A DNA stretch of 64,000 bases, from positions 1 to 64,000 of the forward strand of contig NSJX01000050.1 of the NCBI GenBank assembly GCA_002286715.1, written 5' to 3'. The position numbers and the translations under genes were made by a program. A model generated the notes under the pieces. It had not been told where the DNA came from. It searched no databases and saw nothing but the letters and a program-made list of their open reading frames with translations. This document shows positions 45,896 through 57,417 of this stretch, one piece after another. Positions within the stretch are counted from its first letter, which is position 1, and every line of letters starts with the position of its first letter. The stretch is from Dentipellis sp. KUC8613. Its lineage: Eukaryota; Basidiomycota; Agaricomycetes; Russulales; Hericiaceae.

Positions 45896-46489
45896 ACTCT
45901 GTGATGCATAGTAAGGCTTTACGGTTAGTCAGGCTGCTCCGGGCAGACGAAATCGTTTCATACCGTGAGCCATTCAATCTCGCTTCTCGTCACGAAGATG
46001 CGGACTGACTTGAAAACACTTCGGCTGAAGCTCGTGCCCTCGCGTGTCCGGTATTGGATGGCACCCGTGTGGTCCGTCAGGTAGTGGAGTCGAAGCCGTC
46101 TGCGCCGCACAGGTTCCCGTAAGCCACGCTGTCACCAGTACTGACTGTTAAAGCTTAAAGAGGAGGGAAAAGATCGAGGCGATGCGTTGCGCAGTCTCGG
46201 CGGAGCGCGTAGCACTATCCGGAGTTTGCCGCGGGAGTATGTTCAAAGCTTGCTGAGGTGCAGAAAACGAGGAATGCAGCAAAGTGTACCACTGAGGACT
46301 GGCGTAACGAACAGAGAGGGTTATATTGAAGATCGTACCAAAGGGGAACCGAGAGGATCGTAATGGCGAAGGCGACAGCATTGACAGTCCACGAAGCATG
46401 GCTATACGACGGGTACAAGACGGTCGTAAGTCTAGTCAAAAGCGGGAATAAGAGTGCATTCTGAAAGAACCGCGTCTTGTAAGGCACCA
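45896..46489. other. intergenic, promoter of coproporphyrinogen oxidase
   Basis: About 590 bases. No gene was recognised. Confidence 0.4.
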
Positions 46490-46790
46490 AATAAAAATGC
46501 AATACATCCCAGTACCAGTTCGGTTTCTCCTCGGTTTTTACCACTTCTTGAAGAATCGCGACGGCATCCTTCTCTTCATGGTCTTCCAATTCGTCCCTCA
46601 TACCAGCTATAATTGTCGTAGAACGCCACCATCCAGTCATAGGCGACCTCTACGGGCGCCGCCGAATGCAACGTTGTACTGCATTCTATCCACCTGCACC
46701 ATCGCTAACTGAGCACGTCGTTGATCGACGCCGGAGGCCGTGCGAGCTACTGTAACGGGGAGCCCGTGTTCGTCGTATCTGACGTATATA
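46490..46790 (-). pseudogene. relic copy 1 of the LPF small-protein family
   Basis: Minus-strand translations match the C-terminal half of the intact genes at 47.7-48.3 and 51.6-52.2 kb, in broken frames: QLAMVQVDRM, then STTLHSAAPVEVAYDWMVAF with YDNYSWYE, then after a one-base shift DELEDHEEKDAVAILQEVVK and PNWYWDVLHF. The Phe is not followed by a stop as in the intact copies. At least two frameshifts are needed, so this is a decayed gene. Confidence 0.75.
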
Positions 46791-47698
46791 GCACTGTCTC
46801 TTTCACAATGTTTCTCGACACGTACCTTGTATGTCGTGTGTATCTGTTACATCTGTACGACCTGTATGAATTTTCGTTCATCGACGGTGAAGATTCGATC
46901 AGTACGCGTTGTTCAGTACGACAACGGGATGCGCACGTTCCTCAGGATGCACATCGTTCATCGACGGGCGACGTCTCATTCCAAAGAGGGCGCGCTGTGA
47001 AAGCGTCAGAATGGACATGAAACAGCACAGCAACAAAATTGCTAAGGACGGTGAGCCGGTGTACTTCCTGACAACGAGTCTGAAGTTGGCCGTGATATTG
47101 GGTGCGGATTTGACATCCTTGTCGTGTTGTTATTCCTTGATATAACTTCTCTACTCGGGGGTTACGAGTTGAGGACGTGGGCAACAGGGGAGGAGGTAGG
47201 ACGGGACAGGCGGGCCGGTCGATTTGGGGGTCCTTTTGTTCCTGCTTTGTGGCATTGCGCGTCCACAGTGTAGCTCTTTGTGATTTCCTGCTAAAGCACG
47301 TCTATGGGCGGAATTGACAAAACACATATGCCGCACCTTGTTCAATCCGGCAGGAGGCTACACATTGATACGGAGCCTACTAGTAGTCAAATCGCAGATC
47401 ACCGCAGTCCACCACAGCCCAACAGAGCCCGACCCGTATCATGCACTTACCAGAGTTGGATTTTAACTTGTGCTACGACATCGTAGCTGGCTCAACAACT
47501 CTAATCTGGTGTAACGGCGGACTGTTGAGCTATTGATACAGATATAGTGATATACTTAGACAGACGGGGAGCAGAATAAAACAAAGATAACAAGGCTCAG
47601 CGGCCGAACGTGTGGGAGACGGGAAGACAAAGCTGATGACTATCCACACTTATCAGCGAGGGAGCTAGATAGTTTTAGCGCCATCACCACATACCGAT
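46791..47698. other. intergenic, no gene seen
   Basis: About 900 bases. No coding sequence was recognised. Confidence 0.4.
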
Positions 47699-48297
47699 TC
47701 AAAAAGGTAGCATGTCCCAATACCACTTCGGCCTTTCATTTGTCCTCAGTTCCTTCTGGAGGATTTCGACGACTTCCTGCTCTTCATGGTCCTCCAGCTC
47801 TTCTCTGTACCAGTTGTAATTATCGTAGAAGGCGAGCATCCAGTCGTAGTCGATAGATACGGGGGCCACCCATTCCAACCTCGCATTGCACACCTCGCGG
47901 AGATCGGCAACGACCTTCATCGCCAAGTCGGTCATGAAGTCCGCGCGATGTGATGGGGTACCGAAAGGACTCATGACAGGCAGCTTTCGCCGAGTGGCGT
48001 ACTTGTAAAGTTGAGAGGTAGTGACGGGAATACCGTACTGCATCCGGTCTGGACGACGAGAATCATTGGGATAAGCGCGAAGCTCTGAAGGGAGCTCGTC
48101 CATTGGAGCGCGACCCTTTGCTTTGAGGATGCGACGCTAGAGATAGATGAGCTTAGAACGGCAGACAAGGGTGAGGCACATACCTGGCGTCGGGTTTCCA
48201 AGCAGCGGGGCGTCAATCGATATCCAGTCGCAACATCAGGGATGAGGTTTCCGCCCTCGTCATAAACATACTCTTGTAGGCAAGATGTGTTGGACAT
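47699..48297 (-). CDS. LPF small-protein family, copy 2 (intact)
   Basis: Two exons (48297-48184 and 48136-47699) encode 183 residues with no recognised domain, signal peptide or membrane span. Exon 1 gives MSNTSCLQEYVYDEGGN, then IPDVATGYRLTPRCLETRRQ. Exon 2 begins RRILKAKGRAPMDELPSELR and has RRPDRMQYGIPVTTSQLYKY, a long helix-prone acidic segment EELEDHEEQEVVEILQKEL and the terminal WYWDMLPF. It is about half identical by eye to the copy at 51.6-52.2 kb, with exon 1 exactly 114 nt in both. Two relics flank the pair. Function unknown; possibly a basidiomycete-specific regulator or expanded orphan family. Confidence 0.75.
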
Positions 48298-48730
48298 GGT
48301 ATGCGGCGTGCGGTAGAAGAAGGGAAGAGAGAGTTCAACGTAGTTCGCAAGAGGTTCGAACGCACTGCACTTTATGGAAGTAACTGCCGGGAGATGCCGT
48401 AACCCACGTGTTTGACATCCCATTGTTCCTTTGTCCGACTCGGAACCAAACTGCCTCATTGCACCGCCACCTACCCGACGCTTTTCTGCGGTACTTATCA
48501 GGAGCCGTCCGTTGTGGACGACCCAACAGCGCGGGCGCCATATTGCATCCACGATCAAAGCAAACTCGACCGCTCACTGCGGCCCATTGTCCTAGGTCAA
48601 TGTGGTCACTCATCGATGCGAAATATTCGCATTGACTCGGGCCGGCAGCTAACAATGTGGACCATCGGGGAGCTCTATAAATGCGGGCTCCGTGGAAGGC
48701 AGCAGGCAAGTTTATCACCATTTTTCGAGC
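48298..48730. other. divergent promoter region
   Basis: About 430 bases separate the starts of LPF copy 2 (minus) and the PD-(D/E)XK-like gene (plus). No gene was recognised. Confidence 0.45.
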
Positions 48731-50526
48731 ATGCCGCCTGACCCTCTTCCTGTCGAAGGAGCTTCCGAGGTAAGTTGGATTTTCTTTCTGAACTTTCGTT
48801 ACTGAAGCACTTTTACCTACAGCACCTTGACATTGTGATGTCTAAAGACGACTTTTTCAAGGAGCTAAGAAATCTCTACAGATACGGGTCGGCCCATGGT
48901 GCAGAATCGCACTCATACCCGTTTCACAATCATATTCTTATGGCATACCGTGCTATATGCATCCCTCCGGAACCCGACTCTATGGTCAGCTGCCACCCCC
49001 AAGGAGCGTTGATGGCATTCGAGGTGGATGGACCCGAGAGAGAGCATAGGGTGCCCGACTACCTGATGACGGTGACATTTGATCAGCAAAAGAATGCTAC
49101 AGATGCAGACTACCGCAAAGCCCTTCTCATGTTTTTGTGGGAGGCCAAACCCAACCGCGTCGACTGGGATGATGACTTCGTAGCTGAGGGTATCGCGCGG
49201 ATGGGGATGATCAGATGCATGGAGCAGCTCAGCGAACAAGCATATTTCGCATTCCGTGAATACGCAGGCGACAGCGTCCACACGATCGTGGCGATCGGCC
49301 CTTGCTTCTCACACCTTGAATGGAAAAGGCCCGCCTTTCTTCGCAAACAAAGTGATGCAGGAAATCAGCCAGTTGCGTCATCGTCGGGGCGAGGCCGCGG
49401 GCAATCGCTCCTAACTCCCACAGAAGGCGAGTCTGATCAAAGTCCTAACTCGAGACCTCGCAAGAGATGCAAGACGTCTCCCAGTGGCGGTATGTGGCAT
49501 GCATCTCCGATGCAATGTATTCGGATTGACATCATTGACCCGTTCAGATCTATCTGGTATGCCGTTGCCGACAGTCCATTACTTTGGAGAACACATATGC
49601 GTGGGCGACTGTAGTAGTTTCACGCCTCGCTTCCTCAGCGCCCTGCAGATCGCATCCGCTCAAGTGAATATCAAGTATAAGCCATCCTTCATCAAATTTC
49701 CACAAGAACTCGAACGCGCGTCTGCGGCATCTATCGTGAGCATCTAGTTGGATTGTGTTCTGAGTCTTTGTGCTGAGGCACATTCTAACAGGCAAGAGCG
49801 GAGACACTCCTTCGTGATATGGTGTCCGAATTGGAACGTAATCATGAAGCAGCTATGGCAGAACCGCCATCTCCCGAAGAAAAGTTCTCCGCCTATACAC
49901 CACGCCCGACGGTCGTCGCACAAAGGGTCCACATGACTCGAGAACGCAAGAAGAAACAGAATGTGACATCACTTTCGGAAGATCCGTTCAGTCACAGAAA
50001 TGCGGAAGCCTATCAGGAGCCCATCACCCCCACTCCCGGAAGCAAATTCGGACGGCAGACTTTGCTGTTGTCGGTCAATGACAATGATGAAGGGGGCGAG
50101 GATTACTCAATTGCAGATCGCAGTGCTCGCACTCCTGAATCCTCTGATTCACGGCCAGCCGCGACCCCACGGGGTCCGCGTCATTCGCCGCGTGCTCCTG
50201 GAGAACCTGAATCCAGGTCTTCGTCTCCAGGTGTAGAATGTCAACAAATGCCATCGCAAACCACTGCCAGCAGCGAAACGTCTCGTTCCTCGTCTCCAGA
50301 TACTACGGCATCTTCGTCTTGGTCAGAGGATGCCCCAGCACCCCCGCCTTCAAGCGCTTCTTCGCAGCCTGATGATTCTGACTTAGATGCTCTACCCGGT
50401 CCGGCAGAGACAGAGCCCTCCAGTTCGGCTTCCCGTCGCGAGCCTGTTCCGACGATCAATAAACCAGCTGGAGCTCGCCTCCCGAGGCTGTGGAAGCATC
50501 GGAGTGATGTTTTTCGTGATACTTGA
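48731..50526 (+). CDS. uncharacterised protein with PD-(D/E)XK-like core
   Basis: Four exons (48731-48769, 48823-49489, 49548-49735, 49792-50526) encode 542 residues. The N-terminal 200 residues are globular and contain HRVPDYLMTVTF (Asp 92), a variable loop, and LLMFLWEAKP (Glu 120, Lys 122), then a helix with EQAYFAFREY. This spacing (P-D, then E-x-K on the next strand, then a Gln-containing helix) resembles the catalytic core of PD-(D/E)XK nuclease-fold proteins. A middle module around residues 236-298 includes PTVHYFGEHICVGDC. The last 240 residues are Ser/Pro-rich and disordered. There is no signal peptide. The nuclease-fold idea is inference from motif spacing; the family is otherwise unknown to me. 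Confidence 0.65.
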
Positions 50527-50870
50527 GGCTTGAAGTAAGGCTGTACCTTCTGCAATGGATCTCAACGCATGTAGCGTATACATTTTTGTGTCTGTATACT
50601 GTATACTTTGTATTGATATTCCGATGATATAACATGTACGAATTGCCCACCACCAATCAATGCGATGGCATGGTACCGAACTTAAATGGTACTGAATGTC
50701 GTCAACGTGATTGATAGCTTTTCAACGGCGGCGCAGAGTTCCAAATGCGACGCAGACAACTTATTATAAATTCCTACGCAACATGATGAAAGTATGAAAA
50801 TATTGAAGATCCAAAGGAGTCGATCGCAAGAGTAGGATTTGAGGACGTTCTCATTCGTGAGAACTAGAGA
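50527..50870. other. AT-rich intergenic segment
   Basis: About 340 bases with GTATAC-containing short palindromes near 50584-50610. No gene was recognised. Confidence 0.4.
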
Positions 50871-51025
50871 GCACTCTGGATATTGCATCTGGTCTGGACG
50901 ACAAAAATTGTTGGGAAAGCGCGAAGCTCAGAGAGGGTGCTCATCCATCATAGCGCGACCTTCTGCTTGCCAGTGGAGGATGCGACGCTACAGATAGATG
51001 AACGTTTTCAAAACGGCGAAGCGGC
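50871..51025 (-). pseudogene. relic copy 4 of the LPF small-protein family
   Basis: About 150 bases are alignable at nucleotide level with the start of exon 2 and the adjoining intron of LPF copy 2. Both contain TCTGGTCTGGACGAC and GCGCGAAGCTC in the same order, and AGGATGCGACGCTA followed by GATAGATGA. The minus-strand translation reads RRILHWQAEGRAMMDE, then SELRAFPNNFCRPDQMQY, matching copy 2. The rest of the gene is missing. Confidence 0.75.
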
Positions 51026-51585
51026 TGAGAATACAGCCTTCGTAACCGTTTTATTCATGCTTCCCAGCCTGTTGACTCAGAGGAGATCGATAGGGCGGCG
51101 ACATGATACATACCACGGCGCATCCTTCGTACACTAACAGCTTGCGTACTGCGAACGCTGATCAATAGTCCACTGGTTCGTGGTTGAAGCCTGCATATCG
51201 CCTAATGCGCGTGGCTCAGCAGTGTATCACGGCCTATAGCACTGGAAATTCAGTCAATCATGGTCAGCTCGATCCATTCTTGAGAGGATATACGTATCAC
51301 ACGTACAATCATGGTGCTCGTCTGAGCGTGTATGAACAATACAATTTTCGCGACACATACTACATGGAGGCTGTCGCGCCGCGGCTACGATGAGTTAAAC
51401 CTAGGCCGAAAGGAGCGGACAAGCTCATGCAAGCTAGGGCAATATCCGTTCCGTGGGGAGACTCTGAAATGAGAGGGGTAAATGTTATTGATACAGGAAG
51501 AATACAATGCATACGACAGGTAAGACGAAAGCAGGAGACAGCATGGCTTGGCAACGAACCGCGACAACAGAGGATGCATACCCGG
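51026..51585. other. intergenic, no gene seen
   Basis: About 560 bases between relic copy 4 and LPF copy 3. No coding sequence was recognised. Confidence 0.4.
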
Positions 51586-52196
51586 TCAGAAAGGCAGCAC
51601 ATCAAAATACCATCTCGCCTTCTCCGTCGTCTTCAATTCCCTCTGAAGAATTTCAACAACTTGCCTCTCTTCGTCATCCTCCAGCTCTTCGTCGAACCAA
51701 GTGTAGTTGTCGTGTAGTGCCACGATGCAGTCGTAATCGACCGATAGGATTCCCGCCGGATGCAGCGTCGTTTCGCACAGATCTTTGAGGTCGGCGGTGA
51801 CTTTCTCTTGCAAGTTCGTATAGTAGCGCGCCCGACGCGACATGGGACCAGATGGGCGTCCAATGGGCAGTCCTCGAGAGATCGCATAGTCGTGAAGTTG
51901 ATATATAGTAACGGGGATACCGTATTGCACCCTGTTGGGACGCCGGGTGGGACGATCGCCAGGATAAACCCGAAGGTGCTCAGGCAGGTCGTCCATCGGT
52001 TCACGACCTTTCATTCTTTGGATGCGACGCTGGGAATGGGATGAACGCGAAATGTCGTATCAAGGATCGAATTTAAACACACCTGACGGAAAGCTTCGAG
52101 GCAGCGATCTGTCAATTTGAAGCCGGTCCCGATGTCGGGGATACGGTTTCCTTTGCTGTCAAGCTGGTACTCTCGCAGATTGGGGCTCTTGGGCAT
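51586..52196 (-). CDS. LPF small-protein family, copy 3 (intact)
   Basis: Two exons (52196-52083 and 52029-51586) encode 185 residues. Exon 1: MPKSPNLREYQLDSKGNR, then IPDIGTGFKLTDRCLEAFRQ. Exon 2: RRIQRMKGREPMDDLPEHLR, NRVQYGIPVTIYQLHDYAI, SVDYDCIVALHDNYTW, EELEDDEERQVVEILQREL and the terminal WYFDVLPF. Exon 1 length, intron position and motif order match copy 2. No domain, signal peptide or catalytic motif was recognised. It is a tandem paralogue on the same strand. Confidence 0.75.
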
Positions 52197-52930
52197 GATG
52201 AGCGAAATTGGCGAATTTGTGAGACGGTAGCAGGTTTAGGTGAGGGTGGAATTGGAGTGCAACGGCGGCTCCGACGCGTGTGTCTCTACACAAGGGCGAG
52301 TGACACCCACGTGATGGTGCTCGGAGGAAAGCTCTCGACGTAGCCACCATGTTCAACTCAGCTCATTGCTGCGTGCGCGCACCCGTGAACAACCCGGCCG
52401 CAAAGCAAGTGATATCCCAATATCGCCAGACTATGCTCTGACTTCTGACAACATATCGGGGTGCATTGGCAAATTCGATGCCGTTCACAGCCGAGAAAAC
52501 CAATTCTCTGAGCTCTCATCAGACAGACAAGCGGCTCGCCCTACGAAGAGCACACCCGGAACTTGATTCGTATGTAACGTTGTCGACCGTAGCATTTATA
52601 TTCCCGGAGGCACATAGCGATGTCTTGTAAGTACAGCATAGATACACGACTTTCCTTTGTATCCCATAGCTAGTTGTTATTATTGGATAGATAGCTGTGC
52701 GGAGGTAGGTGCGATAGCATTGTGTAAAGTCACAGCAAAGCAGGATCCGAGATAGTGTTCGATGTGGGGCGAGGGGGGGTTGGCGAACTGTCGTGCCGGC
52801 GTAGAATATGGCAGAACCGATAGCGTCGGGGAAGGAGGACGCGAGACGTATGTGCATACTGGAGATTCGATACGCTTGTTGCTTGTTTGCCCAGACGTTC
52901 GCGTGGGATATTGTCCTCAGATTTCCGGCT
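52197..52930. other. intergenic, no gene seen
   Basis: A long minus-strand frame continues through this stretch (to 52519), but only its beginning above 53095 belongs to an exon of the next gene. Confidence 0.45.
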
Positions 52931-55712
52931 CTAACGCGACCGCCTGGACTTTCGACGCGCAGTGTCTTGTAACAGTTTTGTGAGATTTGGATTGAATGTA
53001 ACGCAACGGAGTGCGAGGACGTCAATGCACTAAATCGATAAGAGCATGTCAGCCGTTTGTCGTCAATACAGCCAGGTCGACGGTATGCACGTACAATCTC
53101 ACCACGCCGCAGTTCCATTTCGATGCGCAACTTCGCTTCTTGCACGTCGCTGGTGTTGTGAATGCTCCTCTCCCGGTCGTGGAAGAGTCTGCATTGAAAT
53201 ATCGTGTCGATCCAGAATTTCCGCGTCTGTAACAAGACACGAACAATTATTACCAACCGAGAGGGAAGGAAATTGGGGGCAGCAGGCTCACATCATCATC
53301 CAACCGTTGAAACTCAGAGACCGTCAGAACTCTAGGGCACTTCTCCACCTTATAATGCCCATAATACGTCCAGTCCGTATTGCCTCTCGCCACCCACAAC
53401 CCGACACTCCCCAGATCGTTCACCAGCGATGCCGGCATGATAGAAAGAAGAGTCCCTGGCTTCCCTGGGGCAGTGGGGAATCCGGGTTGATGAACCGGGT
53501 CGAGCCACATCATGTCGTGCAGGCCGCGGCGGCCCGCTTTGTACGACATAATGATGCTCTGGCAGACACAGTTGCTGGGGACGAACCAGTCTTGGGCGAG
53601 CACCTTTTGCGCTGACCTTGATAATGTCAGGTTCGGTTCGCTGTCGGGGGGCAGAGGGTGTGTCCTAATATGCGTAATTCGGCCGTCAAGGCTTTCACGA
53701 ATGGAAACCTGTTTCCATGATTGCGAGTATTGGGTTAGTTGACTCTGCATGTATCGATGAGAAATGAGGTTCCACCCACCTCGGGTTGCGGCGCAGGTTG
53801 GACCTGAGCGGTAGCAGCCGCGCTGGAAGTGGCCGTGGAACTCTGCGTCCCCGACGACGATGCGACCTGACTTCCAGCGGCAGCGTGTTCGGCGATTTTC
53901 TGCCTAATATGATCCTTCGCGCGCGCATACACCGCTTCAGGTGAGTTCGGAGCAGCCGCAGCATTGGTCTGCGATGACGGGCCTGGGTCTGCTCTGCTAA
54001 TCGGCGGCGGTAGTGGTGCGCCCGGCGCATTGGTGGACTGCTGTTCGTCAGAGACGTTTTTGAGGTGCGATACAAAAGAAACAGGGTGGTCGACCTACGT
54101 TAGGTTGGGTTGGCCTAGAAGGCAGGCTAGACACTAGAGCGCCCGCTGATGAACTAGCAGGCGGTGCATTCAAAGTAGTGGTGGGCCGTTGGCGTGGATC
54201 TGTGGACGTTGCAGGCTGAGTCTACAACACATACCGGAGGTGAGTAGGAGCAAAAATAATACTACGATGGACACGCGTACAGCAGCTGGCGCATTATTCT
54301 GCGGATAATGACTTGGAGGAAGAAGGCGCTGAGATAACGATAAAGCAGATGCCGGTGGACCTGGACCTGGCTGGCCCGCATTTGATGCAGGAGCGAGTGC
54401 CCTTGGGTCCGTCGTCGGCCTGGCGGATTGCTGAGACAAAACATCAGAACCTGTTGCACCGTGTAGGAAAGACATCATCTGCCTTACAGAGGGAGTGGGT
54501 AAATTTGTCCGATGTATGGCAGGGGACGGGGGTCTTGGGGTTACTGCTGTCTGGGGAACAGTAGGGTGAGGTACAGCGCTGACGGCCTGCTGATTCAGCG
54601 GCGCTGTCGTCTGAGAGGCCGACGTGGTTGATAAATTAGAGCTCCCAGATTATAAATTAGCACCTACTGGAGCGACAGACGTCGGACCAACATTCGGGTA
54701 AGCAGAGGGCGGTCTGACAGTCGTCTCATGCGACGTATTTAGAGGTGTCGGAGACTAGGCGGAGCATATTATTTCCAAGGGCAGAGAATTTCGCTGCAAC
54801 ACTTACCCTGGGCTCCAGAGCAGCGCTCCTGCGGGAACGCTCCACGGCTGCAGCGCCATTTGGTCGCACTCGCTTATTTACAGCTGGAGGATCGGCAACC
54901 TGCTCTTCGGCCGCTGCTGGGCGTTTCTGCGGAATCTGGCTGCTCGTGGGACTGAGCTAAAGAAAGAAAGCAGGAGTGAGTTACATGGAATCCTGGAAAT
55001 AACGTGAGATGAAACATACCTCTGGATGGTCGGAGGTGGATAAAGTTCGGAGAGAAGTCGCATCGTCCCCCTCTTCCTTTTTCACAGGTACCTCCGATAT
55101 TGTTAAAATGAGCTCTTCCTCGAGTGCAGATATCCTTCTATCCTTTGCTTTGATGCGACTCGCCCATTGCTCCTTCTCGCTCCTCAGAGCATCGACCTGT
55201 TCCTGCATATCCTTCAAATCGTCGTTTGCCTTCCTTGCCTCTGCTTCCGCGCCTTTCATTCGAGCCTTCATTTCTTCAATGACCTCCTTCGCCCTTGCCC
55301 TCTCTTCCTCCAACTGCGCCCTGATGTCCTCGGCTTCCTTCACCGCCTTCATCCTCTCCTCCTCAGCTTGCACCCGCATCTCCGCAGCCTCCCTCTTCGT
55401 GCTCTCCGTCTGCCCTCTCAACGCCGCATTCTCCACCCTCAGCACATTGCGCTCGCTCTCCAGCTCCTTCACTTGCGTCCTCAGCCTCGCAATCTCCGCG
55501 CGCAGCGCCTGCACCTCCGCCTCCGCCTTATCCTGCGCCGCGAGCTCCCGCATGCGTCGTACTGCTTCATCCCGCTGCGCGCGTGCCTTCTGCAGATCAT
55601 CTGTAATGAGTGATACCTCTTCCTGCGCGCTCGCGAGCCGCCGCTGCGCGACGAGCAGGTCGCGGCGCGTATCGCGGTAGCGGTCCTCGAGCGACCCGGC
55701 CTCGCTCGCCAT
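52931..55712 (-). CDS. coiled-coil protein with C-terminal DUF6697-like domain, copy 1
   Basis: Nine exons, all joined in phase 0 (55712-55020, 54956-54807, 54754-54668, 54610-54281, 54221-54099, 54040-53780, 53708-53292, 53226-53095, 53029-52931), encode 763 residues. Residues 1-200 form a long coiled coil (AEAEVQALRAEIARLRTQV, AEDIRAQLEEERARAKEV). A Pro/Ser/Thr-rich disordered region follows. The C-terminal domain (about 575-763) has LDPVHQPGFPTAPGKPGTLL, WTYYGHYKV, LTVSEFQRL, a segment TRKFWIDTIF, and CIDVLALRC near the end. The same domain occurs in the genes ending at 60141 and 63405. I recall it as the basidiomycete DUF6697 family; function unknown. The N-terminal coiled coil suggests oligomerisation or scaffold use. 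Confidence 0.75.
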
Positions 55713-55964
55713 CGTGCGTGTCTCCGATCCTATTTCTTGTTAGCTCTACACTTGTGCGCGAAAGGGTGGTTGCTGCATCCTCGTATGAGTGCAGTAAGGA
55801 GAGGGTATTCGGTCAGGTATCACGAACTGAATTTTCGAGATGTGCATGGGCACCGTGAGGCCGGTAATCAATTCCTGGCGCGGGGATTGCCGTCGGGTGG
55901 TGCCGAACGCCTCAAAGCGGGCGCCTCACCCGCTGCTTGACTGGACGGCTTCAACGATTGCAAG
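55713..55964. other. divergent promoter region
   Basis: About 250 bases between the starts of the coiled-coil gene (minus) and the PL14-like lyase gene (plus). Confidence 0.5.
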
Positions 55965-57147
55965 ATGGCGGTTGTATCGGCTGTTCTCCCAATCCCCTTG
56001 AATACTATCCAATACGCATTCACAACATCGCAGCTTCTCTCCTCGAGACATTCTGAGATCTCCCATACGCCTCTCAAAGATAGTGCCCTAGGCGTGCACA
56101 AAGTCTCCGATCCCAAACACCTCCCGCATAACCTTGTAAAACCTCCAGCCCCCATCGCTCCACCCAGTGAGGACGAGGAGCTTCCAGAAGAAGCATGGGA
56201 GGCGATATACCCTGCGGGCAGCATCAACCCGAGCGCGCCGATCAAGGGCGGGTTCGGCTTCTACTTGTCTGGTCCACAGGCGTTCAAAGAACAGGTGAAC
56301 GACAAGGGTGCGCAGGAGGTAGTTGTTGGCTACGAGGTGATGTTTCAGGAAGGATGGGAGTGGGTCAAAGGCGGGAAATTGCCTGGGATATGTGCGTACA
56401 ATACCCCTTCAGATTCGAATCCAATGCATCATCTGCAACCGCGTGGATCGGTCTATTCCCTGACACCGTTCTGTAGTCGGCGGGATTGGCGATTTCGCGT
56501 ACAAATGTACAGGCGGACGCTCAACCGAGCGATGCAAGTGCTTCAACCTGCGCCTCATGTGGAGGTAAGAGTGCGGTTCAACTAACACGATCTTTCTGCG
56601 GGGCGAGAAACCAACGCCGTCTTCGTCATCATCTAGGGCTGATGGCGCGGGCGAACTGTACGCGTACCTGCCGATGAACGACACCAATACAGCGCGCCTC
56701 CTCGCAGTGCCGCCCTTCTCGCACCAGAACCCCGACTTCGGATTCACCGTCGGGAGAGGCGCGTGGACGTTTCCCGCTGGGAAATGAACGAAGATCGCGA
56801 TTCGGGCTAAGATGAACGACGTTGGTTCCGCGAACGGTAAGTCTACATCCGACCCTTCGTTATGTGAAATGCAGCAGCTGATCTCTGGCATTGCAGGGGA
56901 GGTGGAGCTCTGGGTTGACGGGAAGTCGGTGATCTCTGTAGACGGACTGATTCTTCGAGAGGATGCAGAGTCACAAATCAAGGGCATGCACTTCCAGACG
57001 TTCTTTGGAGGTGATTCGCTCTTGCCTTCGACCTGGTAGATCTATACTGAATTCACTGTCTCTCCAGGCCATTCGACCGACTGGGCATCGCCGAAGGATC
57101 AACGTGCTTGGTTTGCTTCCGTCTCTGGCGCGGTTCTCCGGCGTTAG
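55965..57147 (+). pseudogene. polysaccharide lyase family 14-like gene with in-frame TGA
   Basis: Five exons fit (55965-56391, 56477-56564, 56637-56836, 56897-57010, 57068-57147) and would encode 302 residues. PL14/alginate lyase-like motifs: GGFGFYLSGP, VGYEVMFQEGWEWVKGGKLP joining GIFGGIGDF across intron 1, RCKCFNLRLMWR, ELYAYLP, FTVGRGAWTFPAG, VELWVDGKSV, HFQTFFGG and WASPKDQRAWFA. PL14 enzymes cleave uronic-acid polysaccharides. Codon 222 (56785-56787) is TGA where the family has Trp in G-x-W-T; the downstream coding sequence and splice sites look intact. The gene is therefore probably a recent pseudogene, unless this is a sequencing error or readthrough occurs. No clear signal peptide is seen, so the start may be incomplete. 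Confidence 0.75.
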
Positions 57148-57417
57148 CTCGAGCAAACCGAATGCAATGCAGCCCATGGCTTTATTATACCAGACATCTA
57201 CGAATACCCTTGGACGAAAAGGTTTCTTGTACCCTATACCTGTTGTACAATTGTTCTGCGATTTATGACAGCAAATATAAAGCTGAAGTATACGTGAGCA
57301 GGAACCCGCACCTGGACGCTATTCATGCTACGAACCTGATGCAAACACGTACACGGTCCCAATATCGATACACTTTGCCTTCTTTTCCTCCCTGTGTCCG
57401 AGGACGGCCTACTGGCC
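57148..57417. other. convergent 3' region
   Basis: Short intergenic stretch between the convergent lyase and NTF2-like genes. Nothing was recognised. Confidence 0.5.

Noticed and set aside
52519..53256. Continuous 245-codon minus-strand ORF
   Set aside because: Only 53226-53095 belongs to a gene (exon 8 of the coiled-coil/DUF6697-like gene); the rest has no family-like sequence, and the true continuation is a spliced exon at 53029-52931 in another frame.
54981..55712. Plus-strand ORFs of 223 and 148 codons opposite the coiled coil
   Set aside because: They are antisense to the heptad-repeat exon; the minus frame gives regular coiled-coil sequence and a phase-0 splice.
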